This document shows positions 1-10,030 of a DNA stretch of 64,000 bases, piece by piece (position 1 is the first letter of the stretch; each line of letters begins with the position of its first letter). Made by a program: the position numbers and the translations under genes. Origin of the DNA: Gnetum montanum (Eukaryota > Streptophyta > Gnetopsida > Gnetales > Gnetaceae); the NCBI GenBank assembly GCA_015680685.1, contig MNCI01016599.1, forward strand, positions 183,044-247,043, in the 5' to 3' direction. The notes below the pieces were generated by a model. The model made no database searches. It worked only from the letters and a program-made list of their open reading frames with translations, and was not told the DNA's origin.

Positions 1-1259
1 TGATTTGAAGGGGCATACAACACTGATCCTCAAAATCATCTACAAGAATTTCATGATGCATGTGCCTTACAAAACATAGAAAGTGAATGGTAAAAACTTA
101 AGTTGTTCCCACAAACCCTAGTCAAAGAAGCGGAGAGCTGGTACTAGTCCTTAGAACTGGAATCCATTCATAGGTGGAGTACCATGTTAGAATTTTTCAA
201 TGATAAGTACCAAATGTACTCCCAAGTGTCCAACCTGTGAAAGCAAATCCAAGGCTGGAAACAAGGAGGACATGAACCCTTGGATGCTGCCATGGGCCGA
301 TATTATGCACTATTCCATCATTGTCCCAACCATGGTTATTTGTAGAGGGATCAACTACGCCATCTTGAAGATGGGCTTAGGTATGAAATGCAAAGAACCC
401 TTGGGATGTATGCCCAAGAGAGGATATCTAAGCTTAGGATCCATTAAGATTATTGGAGCAAGTTGCTAAAGAAAAAGATGAGCTAAGGAAAAGATAAAGT
501 GCAGAGGAATATAACAAAGATCCTTTCCTCTGAAAGACGGAAGTAAGATTATATGAGGATGAAGAAGAGTCACCACTTGAAGAGATGGTAAATAAGAAAA
601 CCTTGCCTATTCAAAAATTATCATCCAAAGTATCGAAAAAGGTGGACCAAATGTGGGATTCCCTAGATGATAGATTTCAAACCATTCTTAAAATAGTAGA
701 GGAGTCTAGAGAACAAGATAGTGATCATGAAAAAAGAAAAAAAAAAGAGAAACTAAACATACACATAACAAGGGTAAGGGAAAAGTTGCTATCATCGAAG
801 AGGTTGTGGATTCGAATACAAACAATGATAGTGGATGCGAGATATGCCAATATGACCATCCTAAGGGATGTTGCCCTATAATCTCACATCTGCAAGAGTC
901 TAGGGTGTATGCACTCAACCCATGATTAAACAAAACGCAAATACCCCAAAGGTTACCTTACCCTCAAGGTAACCCAAGGTAGTTCCACCAACCCTTAACA
1001 TATTATCCAAGTGGAACTCCACGGCAATCAATCAAGTAGTATCAATAGTGGCAATACCCACAATCATGGAAAATGCCACCACCAAGGCAATAGTATCCTT
1101 ACTAGCAACCTGACTCATATGGATATTACGTATAACAACCAGTCTCTGCGCATGACTCTACTAGTTACATCACTCCTCAACCTCACTACCAAGCACATGA
1201 ATATTATAGGACTCCTTCTCCTAGGGGTGGTGTTCCACAAACATACCATCCATCTCATC
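1..1259 (+). pseudogene. E1 Gag (capsid/nucleocapsid plus proline-rich tail), decayed
   Basis: Gag would form the virus-like particle. The window opens inside the capsid domain; the same stretch is at 51106 onward in E2. Around 836-877 there is a zinc knuckle of the form CX2CX3HX4C reading CEICQYDHPKGCC, all four ligands present. A Pro/Gln/Tyr-rich tail follows up to 1259. At least two frameshifts separate readable pieces (for example 585-881 is in another frame from the knuckle), and there are several stops. The tail resumes at 3625 after the inserted LTR. Call rests on the zinc knuckle, the alignment with E2, E3 and E4 Gag, and position upstream of pol. Confidence 0.8.
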
Positions 1260-3619
1260 TGTAATGACCTAAATCGTCGGTGTAAGGCTGGAAGGGAAAC
1301 AAACACTGAGAGATCGTTGGGCAGCCATAGCTGACCCTGCCTTCACCCGAGGGCAAGCTAGAAAAGTAAACGAAGGAAGAGTACCTTGGATGGTTTGCAC
1401 GCAAATCAACCAAGGACTTCCCCGAGCGTAAGCTACGGCTAGCGCTGGGGTTATCGTAAACAGAATGTAAACGGAATATAAACAATGATACAAAATGTAA
1501 ATAAAGCGTATAGGATTATGAATAAAGCATAAACAAAGTTATATTTGTAAAGCATAAAAAGAACTTAAACAATGTGAATGGGAGGCAATAATGAAACTGT
1601 ATTATATTGTTTTAAAAAAATGTGCACCGGTCAAAGCGTAGTTGCACAAGTGTGAATGGCAAGTCAAACGCCTAGCCCCGAAAAATATGACACAATGATG
1701 TGATGATGTGAGAAGAACTTAGGAGCCAAAAATTGGATGTGCCGAGCGCCCAAGGATTGCAAGTTCTGTCCTCCTTCAGAATTTCCAATCTCTTCAATCT
1801 TTGCCTCTTCCAATCTTCTTCTCCTTCTTGCTACTTTTGCTTTGCTTCTCTTGCCTCCTTCTTCTTGCCTCTAATTTGTGTGAATTGGTAGGGTATTTAT
1901 AGGTTTGGGCTAGGGTTTTGGCTAGGGTTTTCTTTGACCAGGTTCAATGTATCTATGCTGGAAAGTTGTACATGAGTTGGATGTGTGCTGGAAATTTGCC
2001 TTCCTTGACCAGGTTCAATGTATTTTACAACTTATGGGTCATTCCAGACCATAAAAATACAAATTATTTAAAAATACGAGCCCTCAATTGATAAAACTTT
2101 AGAAAATTTTTAAACAAAAAATAAATTAGCTCCAACGACTACTTCTTGAATTCCTACAGCGATCTTTGTCCTTGGGAGGAGGAAGGAGACGGTGTTGAAA
2201 TAGCAAGGATGTGTGGCAGATAAGAGCAAGCATAGGAGACAGCAATGAGCAGCACAGGAGAAGCAACATGCAGCACAGGAGGAGCAACGCGGAGAGCACA
2301 GAGGCTGCAATGCGGCAGCGGGAGCAGCGAAGCATCAGCGGCAGGCACGGCAAAAGGGTGGTAGACAGTAGCCAGAATCAGCAACACACATGCAACGCAG
2401 TAGTCGGTGGATGGCGCAACGCAGCAGAGGTAGCAGAGAGAAAACAGCGGCATGCAGCAAATAGATGCGGTAGGTGCAGGAGATGGTGACGCAGCAAGCA
2501 CGAGAGAAAATAGCGGCGACAGGCTCGGCGGAGGAAAAGACAGAGACGGCAGAATCAGCAACCTGGCATCAACGTGGCGTCAGGCAGTGACGCAGCAGTG
2601 TAGGAGTGGCAGATGCGGTGAGCGCAGGAGCACAGAAATAGTGTCGTAGGTAGGCAACGCGGGAGTGGCAACGCGGTGAGTAGGGGAGAGGCGGGAGCAG
2701 AGACAGCGACGTGGTAGCAGCAGAGTACAGCGAAGTGGCGGGCGCAGGAGATGGCGACGCGGTAGAGGCTGCGCAGGAACAGCTACAGATAGAAACAGCG
2801 AGAGACATCATGGCAGTGGAGGAAGAGCTCTTGTTGTCAATGACGGTGGTGAACACTGTTTGCAGGAAAGTTGCAGAGCTGTCATCAAATTAAATCACCT
2901 TTGCTGCTGCTACTGCACCAGTCGTGCATGTTTGGCCCAGAAGCAAAAAAAAAAACTGTAACAGCGGGAAACCTTTTGAATGTTTAAATTCAATAGAACA
3001 GTGTTCTCATCTCATGCTATTTTTGATTTTGGAGCATTTTACGGTTGACGTAAACAGTAGGCAAAGTGCGGTGGGCAAGGCACATGAATGGAGAGAGGAA
3101 AACACATCCAAAATGTCGTGTCAAAGTGTAGGATGTGGGTTTGAACTCTCCTACCTTGCCCTGCCCTGTTCCCTGCGATATCTCAAAGAAGAAGAATAAG
3201 ATTTCTGAGAGCAAGTGCAGCTGTGGCCTTGTGAAGAGTCTACGTCTGTGTCTGTATCAGTATTAGCAGTTGTTCAAGAAGGAATGGCATTTGAATCCAC
3301 GCAAAATGCATGGAGAGGCCACTTTTCTCAACTAGGCTGAACATCTAGCGGCCCAAGCTAAAGCCTGCCTTGACGGTAAAGTGAACTAAGGCTGCAATTT
3401 GCCTGGCAGATGCCTTCTGCAATTGGACTTCCATCCTTGAATTACGGAGAAACCTGGAGAGAGCTAATAGTAAGCAATCCTGTTATTTGTAACTATACTA
3501 TTTTGTGCATTTCCCCGAATCCAAAAGCATGTGCACATGAATAATATCCATCGCTAATGCACCATTAAGGCATACAAATTTCCATTTAAAAATGCTAAGC
3601 TGAAATTAGTGGTGTTTCA
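1260..3619. mobile_element. Solo LTR (2.36 kb) inserted in E1 gag, with 5-bp target duplication
   Basis: The insert begins TGTAATGACC and ends GGTGTTTCA, the TG...CA form of an LTR with imperfect inverted ends. It is flanked by the direct repeat TCATC at 1255-1259 and 3620-3624. E2 supplies the uninterrupted sequence near 52368-52395, and removing the insert restores collinearity. I see no second copy of the ends inside it, no primer site and no gag or pol, so a solo LTR fits best; a large non-autonomous element is the alternative. It has a possible TATA box (TATTTATA, about 1894), a repeated segment CCTTGACCAGGTTCAATGTA near 1940 and 2010, and a G+C- and CpG-rich block at 2150-2900 made of CAG/GCA-like low-complexity sequence. 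It is unrelated to the other LTRs here. Confidence 0.8.
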
Positions 3620-3624
3620 TCATC

Positions 3625-4530
3625 CAACTGCATCTCTTCCACCCTTAACTCAATTACCACCTACTTCAAGTATGCAGGGTGAAATCCCTACCCAACCATA
3701 GCAACATATTGCCATAAGGGTTGTTAACCCTCAACCTCCTGTTGGTTCTAACAACTGCATGAAGAAAAGATCTTTCTTTAGAACCAATAGTCCAACTAAG
3801 CCCTTGCAACCACAAGTGGCTGCTTGTTCAATCGCCTCACTATCACTTCAAGCTTCGAAGCTCCCTTCAACCCAAAAACTATGCTCAACGCATACGATCA
3901 TGTTAACTCATGCTATCACCAGTTGAATAAAAGCTAGCCATCTTCCTAGGAAATTTTCTGATCCTGGGAATCCTCTGATATATCTACAAATTGCTATAAA
4001 TGAACCATGCAAGGCTCTTTTGAATTCAGGTTCTGGTATCAACTTAATTTCTCAAGAAATGTACAAAGCCTGGAACCTTCCTTCACTAAAAAAGAGTAAC
4101 ATTCATTTAGAGTTGGCTAACTAGTCACGGTCTCATTGGGACTAGTGGAGGACATTGTCACCACTATTTGTGGGTGGTCGTATCCAGCTGACTTCCTAGT
4201 GATTCAAGTAAACAACGGTAAGGGGAACTTCCCAATCATAATGAGAAGAGCATGGCTAAGTACAATTGATGTGCATCTAGGAATCCATGATCTTTTCCTG
4301 GAAATATCAAAGGAAAATACATTCAGAAAGATCGAGAAGAAGAAAGTTCCATGCATTGCATATAGTGACTCAGGGTGTAATTGCATGCAAAAGTCATGGT
4401 TCATGCAACATTTAACATTGCCTGCATGCAATCAGTGTGCACAAGTGATTGATATACAAAGATGTCTGTATGCAACAGCCATAAGACAAGAAGGCACCTA
4501 GTGGCTAACAACTAGTCAAGAGAGCAATTA
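3625..4530 (+). pseudogene. E1 Gag tail and aspartic protease, catalytic Asp lost
   Basis: The retroviral-type aspartic protease would cut the Gag-Pol precursor. The active-site motif reads LLNSGSG, with Asn encoded at 4023-4025 where E2 has Asp (LLDLGF), so the catalytic residue is lost by a G-to-A change. The rest of the fold is readable: ...LISQEMYKAWNLP, then GLVEDIVTTICGW and FPIIMRRAWL, the flap and the hydrophobic-Gly region. The reading frame continues to a stop at 4499-4501. A stop and a frame change occur near 4120. Upstream, 3625-3930 is the rest of the proline-rich Gag tail, aligning with E2 52390-52620. Confidence 0.8.
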
Positions 4531-4540
4531 AACTATATGC

Positions 4541-5700
4541 ATGAAATCAACTGAGGGTTTGACCTATGCTTACATCGATAGCATAGACACATTAGAGCAA
4601 GTCCATCGTCAACTTTCAAGTCTTGACTTTGAAAATATCAACTGGGAAAAGTTGGAAATCCCTAATAAGTTTAAGCAAGAGCCCCTTGAGCTAAAGTCAT
4701 TGCCCACCGGTATGGAATACACATTTCTTAAAAATGGAAAATTGGTAATTATTAACGCTAAGCTCACTCCGCAACAAAAAGAGAGACTGGTAAAGGTAAT
4801 AAACAAATGGTTGAAAGCCTTTGCTTGGTCATATCCTAAATTAATTGGAATAGATTCTAGGATATGCCAACATAGAATTTACACCAACCCCTCCATGAAG
4901 CCTCAAAGACAATTGCAGAGGCGTTTGAACCCGAAGATAAAGCAAGTAGTTAAGGAAGAAATTAAATAGCTTCTAAAAGCTGGGTTCATCTACCCCATTG
5001 CCGATAGTGAATGGGTTAGTCCCTTAGTTATCATGCCCAAAAAGGGAGGCAAATGGAGGTTGTGCATAGATTTCAGGCTACTAAACATGGCAACATTCAA
5101 GGACCACTTTCTATTGCCATTCATTAACCAAGTCTTAGACACCATTGCAAGGCATCACTACTATAGTTTTTTGTATGGGTACAATGGGTACAACCAAATA
5201 CAAATAGACCCAGAAGACCAAGCCAAAACTACATTCACCAGTTCTTAGGGAACATTTGCATACAAATAGATGTTGTTTGGCTTGTGCAATGCCCCTGCAA
5301 CATTTCAACGATTAGTTCTAAGCATATTTTAGCAATAGATAGGAAATAGTGTGGAGGTCTTCATGGATGACTTCTCCACCTACAAAGAAAACTTTGATCA
5401 AGCCTTAGACCGGTTAGAGCAAATATTAAAATGATGTGTAGAAACCAATTTAAGGGTCAACTAGCAATAAAGCCATTTGATGGTCCAAGAATGCATTGTA
5501 CTAGGGCATAAAATCTCATAAATAGGGATAGAGGTAGACCCCAAAAAGATCAAAGTTATCCAAGGAATTACCCATCAACCAAAAGCCATAAAAGATATTT
5601 GGTCATTCCTTGGACACACTGGCTACTACAAAAGGTTTATTGAGAACTTTTCAAAGGTTGCAAAACCATTGGTTAAATTGACGAGAATGTGAACTAGCTT
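4541..5700 (+). pseudogene. E1 reverse transcriptase, stop-riddled but FMDD kept
   Basis: This domain would copy element RNA to DNA. Readable blocks in order are the N-terminal linker ending ICQHRIYTNPSMKP, the template-grip block PKKGGKWRLCIDFRLLNM (about 5034-5090), NGYNQIQIDPEDQAKTTF (about 5187-5235), the LCNAPATFQR block (about 5285), the active-site motif VFMDDFS with both Asp codons present at 5360-5371, and the thumb GYYKRFIENFSKVAKPL (5620-5665). Several stops break it, for instance TAG at 4966-4968 in place of an expected Gln codon. The FMDD form with Phe in place of Tyr is familiar from Athila-like elements. Confidence 0.87.
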
Positions 5701-6270
5701 TCCAAACTTTAAAATAAAAGCTAGTAGAAACACTTATTCTATAAGCTCCTGACTGGTCCAAGTCATTCCACATAATGACTTACACATCCAACTTCGCCTT
5801 AGTAATTGTACTTACATAGTTAGATGACCAAAAATGTTCTTATTACATCCACTATGCAAGTAGAAGTATTGTTGGTGCACAACTTAACTACACTACAACA
5901 GAGAAAGAATTAATGGCTATAGTGTTTGCACTAGAAAAATTTAGGCACTATGTCTTCGGCAATAAGGTATTCATACACACGGATCATAGTGCAATAAAGT
6001 TCCTAATGAATAAGCCATTGGTAAGCCCTTGCATCATACGATGGCTTATAATCTTACAAGAGTTCGATCTTACGATGATCGATCATAAAGGCACCGAGAA
6101 TGTAGTTATTGATCATTTATCTCGGTTGGGATGGGATAACAAAGAGGATGAGTATCTAATTTTTTATTATTTCCCAGATGAACTCCTCTTTGCAGGTGTA
6201 GTGAATGATCAATTAGCCACAGAGACAAATTACTATAGTAGCATTCTCACCTATCTCCTTACACAATAAA
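5701..6270 (+). pseudogene. E1 RNase H domain
   Basis: RNase H removes the RNA strand during reverse transcription. The longest open piece is 5913-6269. Motifs seen are TTTEKELMAIVFALEKFRHY (Glu of the active site), the HTDHSA block near 5976 with its Asp, and a C-terminal ENVVIDHLSRL block, where related elements usually have ENVVADHLSR. The upstream strand carrying the first catalytic Asp (near 5780) reads TYTSNFALV, where Asp-Ala-Ser would be expected, so the first Asp appears lost. One stop follows at about 5817. The E2 copy is at 54560-55000. Confidence 0.83.
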
Positions 6271-6282
6271 TAGCACAAGTGT

Positions 6283-7587
6283 TTGACACTAAAAAGAAAT
6301 AATAGTTTCTTCACTGAGCCAAGTATTTTATGGAAATCAATGAGCAACTTTACAAAGTATGTTCTGATGGCTTGGTCCAATGGTGTGTTCCTGATCAAGA
6401 TCAACTGTGAGTTCTCCAAGATGCTCATGAGGATCCTTGTGGGGGTTATTACGCCAGAAGACGAATAGCCATTAAGATTTTGCATGCAAGATATTACTGG
6501 CCTACATTGTTTCGGGACACCTATCAATTCATCTAATCTTGTGAGTGATGGCAATGTGATGGGGGGATGACAACTAGAATGGAGGATCTGCAACAATGCA
6601 TCCAACCTTTAGACCCTTCAACATTTGGGGAATTGATTTTATGGGGCTGATTACACCAATGTCCAATGGAAAAGCTTATATTATTGTTGTTGTTGATTAT
6701 CTTACAATATGGACAGAAGTAGCTACTATTAAGGATTGCACATCATCTACAGCTACATGATTTGTTTAACAACAAATCATAAACAGGTTTGGTGTGCCTC
6801 AAGCACTTATTTTCAACAATGGTACACACTTCACAGGTGCGACTTTTTGAAAATTAATGCAACACTTAGGGGTTGAGCACAAACTGACCACACCATATCC
6901 CCCCCAATCGAACGGTCAAGTCGAAGTCACCAACAGGGAGATTACAAAGATATTGACAACAACCATTAGCAAGTTTAGGCGAGACTAGAGCACTAAACTG
7001 AATGATGCTCTTTGGGCATACCGCTCCACATGGAAACTCCCTATAGGCTACTCTCCCTATAAGTTAGTGTACGGTAAATTACTAATGCTTCCTATTCAAA
7101 GTGATCCTTGTACACTATGCATGGTATGTGACCTCAACCTTGACCTCAATCTAGCACAAAAACAACAGTTGATGATACTTAACCTACTAGATGAGAATTG
7201 ATTAACCATCCTATCGTCTAACAAATTGCACAAGGCCTTTAAGAAACAATGTCATGACCTAAGGATTAGGAAAGTTAAATATCAATTGAGAGATAAGGTT
7301 CTGTACTAGAATCCCACACATGTCCCACAACGTACCAAATTTCAAATGTTGTGGAAAGGACCTTATGTCATTCATGCAACTTCTTCTTCAGGGGCCATGA
7401 TGATATACAAACCTGAGAGCCCAAATAAGAAACTGTTGATCAACATCCAAAAAACCAAACTTTTCCATGAGCTTAGGATAGACAGTACTCATACTACCTT
7501 TGTTGGTGGACAACGTTGCTCACTAGTTTGGATCTCCTCCTTCCAACTCAATCGTGGGGGAGATGGCCACCTATGCCAACCATTCTA
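6283..7587 (+). pseudogene. E1 integrase, second catalytic Asp lost
   Basis: Integrase joins element DNA to the chromosome. An N-terminal His/Cys region lies at about 6415-6570. The catalytic core starts with WGIDFMGLI (about 6622-6650) holding the first Asp. The second motif reads LIFNNGTHF with Asn at 6815-6817, where E2 has Asp. The Glu block NGQVEVTNRE is at about 6913-6940. Residues ending the core (ALWAYRSTWK) and a C-terminal GPY-type domain (LWKGPYVIHAT, about 7348) follow, ending with a stop at 7586-7588. Several stops interrupt it. The Asp-to-Asn change alone would inactivate it. Confidence 0.85.
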
Positions 7588-7831
7588 GGCCCTCACTTCT
7601 TTTTGTATTTTTTTTATTTTTGTTTTACACATTTTTGTTTTACACATTTTTATTTTTCACATTTTTCAATCTTTCTTATTTTTGTTTTACATCATCATTC
7701 ACATTTTTACTATATTTTTTGTTTGGTAGATTTTCTTTCATGAGTCATACAATAAGTGCTCCTGATGGTGGATTGAATTATATAATATTGATTGCTGATG
7801 TTTGGTTTTTACCTTTGAATTATGATGTTGA

Positions 7832-7938
7832 NNNNNNNNNNNNNNNNNNNNNNNNNNNNNNNNNNNNNNNNNNNNNNNNNNNNNNNNNNNNNNNNNNNNN
7901 NNNNNNNNNNNNNNNNNNNNNNNNNNNNNNNNNNNNNN
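7832..7938. other. Assembly gap (107 N)
   Basis: There are 107 undetermined bases. In E2 the sequence between the two flanks (about 56260 to 56698) is roughly 440 bases, so the true gap is probably larger than shown unless E1 carries a deletion there. Confidence 0.97.
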
Positions 7939-8653
7939 CCATGCCTAAAGGTCCCCTCTAACTAAGGCCCTTTTTTGCTTCTTGCTTCTCCATCTTTCTC
8001 TCCTTGGGATGGTGGTCACTCTTTGTGGAGGTATTCTTATTGCTTTAAGAGGATGGATTGGCCAAGTGTATTGATGCAAGATCACTGAATGTGGTTGGTT
8101 TGAGTCCAGATTTGGAATGAGTTCTACTCAGTCACATTAACCATGACATACACATGGGACTTTACACAACCTTGCTCTTGGGATTCCATTCCATTTCTAC
8201 TTTCCATCTTTCTTTCCATGTTCCACCTCATTGCTAGTTTTATGATTAATCCATATCTTGGTTGATGCATTGTTTTTCCTTGGTAAATTCTTGTGGTAAG
8301 GTTTTAACTCTTGCTTCCAAATGACATTCCTAGAGCCTACGAACTCTTTGTTTTGTGGATTTGTTAAGGCATAAAGGGCATGAGCCTACTTTGGAAAGGA
8401 TCCACTGGCATTCCTTTTTGGTGCAATTGTTAAGTTCTTTCCCTTAAACATTATCTGCAATCAACCATTTCTTGTTTCATCCCCATCTCTGACATCCACT
8501 TTATCGACGTTGCTGTTGTTATTTTTCCCATCTTTCTTGTTTCTTATATTTTTTCATCTTATTGCTACTGGAGGTTCGCTCTTAGTTGTGGGGGCCTTGG
8601 CACAAATTTTTCAATTTCTCCATTCTACTACTTGCCTAGCCCCTACACCTTGG

Positions 8654-8791
8654 GTAGTTATCAGTAATAAATCTCTAACCCAATTTCTGCCATAACCACA
8701 ACCCATCCAATGAGCTTTATATCGCAACAAGGTATCAATTTCATTGTGGTTTACTTATCCTTGCTCATTCATGACTGTGTTTTGTGTGTAG
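8654..8791 (+). other. Putative intron (138 bp) ending at a start codon in E1
   Basis: The 5' side reads TTGG|GTAGTTATCAG and the 3' side TTTGTGTGTAG directly followed by ATG at 8792. Both edges align with the better-formed intron in front of ORF2 in E3 (25534-25783), where the donor is GTAAGTACTATCAG and the acceptor GTGTGATTACAG before ATG. That shared layout is the main reason to list it. Use of these sites is inferred, not shown. Confidence 0.45.
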
Positions 8792-8960
8792 ATGGCAATT
8801 ACATAGAAAATGGACTAAGATAGGAGGGAGCACTCAGGATGGACTAGAGCTGGAGCATTTATGCCAGGAACAAGTCTGATTGCCTGATTATGGATAAACA
8901 ATGAAATGCGCAATCTTGACATTGGTAGCAATGCATCTCATTTTTCTTTTTCTCTTTCTC
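8792..8960 (+). pseudogene. Vestigial reading frame at the ORF2 position of E1
   Basis: An ATG abuts the acceptor at 8791 and opens a frame with three early stops (TAG and TAA codons near 8804 and 8816, TGA near 8882) and then about 25 open codons running into a TC-rich stretch. I see no similarity to ORF2 of E3 or E5 beyond the start and its upstream context. It may be the worn beginning of a different small protein or the remnant left after most of ORF2 was lost. In E2 the corresponding piece is replaced by a single N at 57398. Confidence 0.35.
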
Positions 8961-9176
8961 TCTCCCTTTCTCCTCAAGCTATCGAATGAAGGTCTAGATG
9001 TCACTTATTTATAGTGTTCACCACCATGGGTATGAACGCCAATGTTGTAATGTATTGTTGATCCGTTCACCGGGCACTTAGAGTCTACCATTCCATTTGA
9101 CTACCAATTTTCATTCAGTCAATAATCCCATACCTTCCCAATATTTTGTAAGAAACTCAAGGATAAATTTTCATTC

Positions 9177-9189
9177 AGTTGTGGGGGTA
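9177..9189 (+). other. Polypurine tract of E1
   Basis: The purine-rich run AGTTGTGGGGGTA lies directly before the TG that opens the 3' LTR. The same run in nearly identical form precedes the 3' LTRs of E3 (28716-28729) and E2 (57649-57662). It would prime plus-strand DNA synthesis. Confidence 0.75.
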
Positions 9190-10030
9190 TGATGAACCCT
9201 GATATCGAGGCTGCAATATCGAATCTGCGATATCAGGTTTGCAATATCAGAGCTTGCCATGAAATTTTGGATACCTGATATTCCATCCTGCCTCATTGCC
9301 TATAAATAAGAGGTGGACGCACTTGGTTTGCATAGTTAGTCTTGGTCCCTTACCCAAACTCTTGCCTTTTCTCCCTCTCAAAGTTAGAATTATTTCTATG
9401 TGCCCACAGTAGGAGTCATAAAGTGAACAAATCTTTATTCGAGCATTGTGTACCTAAGCACATCTTGTGTATGGTAATAAAGATGAACTTTGTTATAAAC
9501 TTTGCAGCATTCAGAATAGATTAATTAATGTTAATTACTATTATTTAATGCTTTCCTTAGTTAATTAATGATTCTCTCTCATCCTACAACTCTCCTAAGT
9601 AAGCACACACAGTACAATCACTTTGAGCATGTTTGTAACACTTGGTAACATAGTAACGATTAGCGTTTCGTAATCCTAGTAGTGTTGCACTGGTTCAAGA
9701 TGTGTATGGCAAGTGAGAATAGATACTGGTGTTAGGATCAGTTAGAGCCTAGTTAATAAGTAGTCAAATTAAATTAGTTATTTAGTTATCTCTGTCCTCC
9801 CTTATTAGCAACAGAACATAAAAACACATAAAAGGCATAAAAATCATATGCCTCAAGTTTACTTAACCATACAATTGTGACATACAAGTAAGCTTGGGAA
9901 GACAACGATTAACCAACCCATTCTTGTTCCACAAAGGCACATAAGCACTTAGTCTTTGGAAATTTGACCAGATTGTGCATGTATGCTCGTATTCGTCTGG
10001 TTGAGTGTAGGGATATCTCACCGCTCATCA
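9190..10030 (+). repeat. E1 3' LTR (841 bp)
   Basis: It starts TGATGAACCC and ends CCGCTCATCA. The U3 carries a cluster of GATATC/AATATC motifs at 9200-9290, then a TATA box TATAAATA at 9301-9308, then R with a polyadenylation signal AATAAAG near 9476. U5 contains two related short repeats (GGTAACATAGTAACG near 9646 and a CGTAATCCTAGTAGTG near 9670) and the conserved end GTTGAGTGTAGGG. From the TATA box on it resembles the E2 LTR; before it, the two are unrelated. Confidence 0.85.

Larger units (their letters stand above)
7588..9189 (+). other. E1 3' non-coding region between pol and 3' LTR
   Basis: No typical pol or gag sequence is left here. A strongly T-rich tract (7600-7740) follows the integrase stop directly. 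After the gap a block beginning CATGCCTAAAGG (about 7940) is shared with E2 (about 56698) and E5 (about 33090), and more weakly with E3 and E4. At 8580-8595 there is a purine-rich TTAGTTGTGGGGG segment that resembles the polypurine tract at 9177-9189 and also the leader upstream of ORF2 in E3 and E5. A putative intron and short reading frame at 8654-8960 are listed separately. Confidence 0.65.
1..10030 (+). mobile_element. E1: Ty3/gypsy (Athila-like) retrotransposon, left end outside window
   Basis: Order on the plus strand is gag, proline-rich tail, aspartic protease, reverse transcriptase, RNase H, integrase, about 1.6 kb of non-coding DNA, a polypurine tract and a 3' LTR. This is the Ty3/gypsy order, and the closest family I can recall is Athila. 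The 5' LTR and start of gag lie outside the window. The copy is interrupted by a 2360-bp solo LTR at 1260-3619 and by an assembly gap at 7832-7938. It closely parallels E2 (49016-58669) over its whole internal length, but the U3 part of its LTR is unrelated to that of E2. Multiple stops and frameshifts make it non-functional. Confidence 0.9.

Noticed and set aside
2110-2893. Overlapping open frames on both strands in the GC-rich block
   Set aside because: They arise from CAG/GCA-like low-complexity sequence inside the solo LTR, are open on both strands and show no domain.
7516-7743. Phe-rich open frames suggesting membrane proteins
   Set aside because: They come from the T-rich tract after pol, and similar false frames appear at every such tract.
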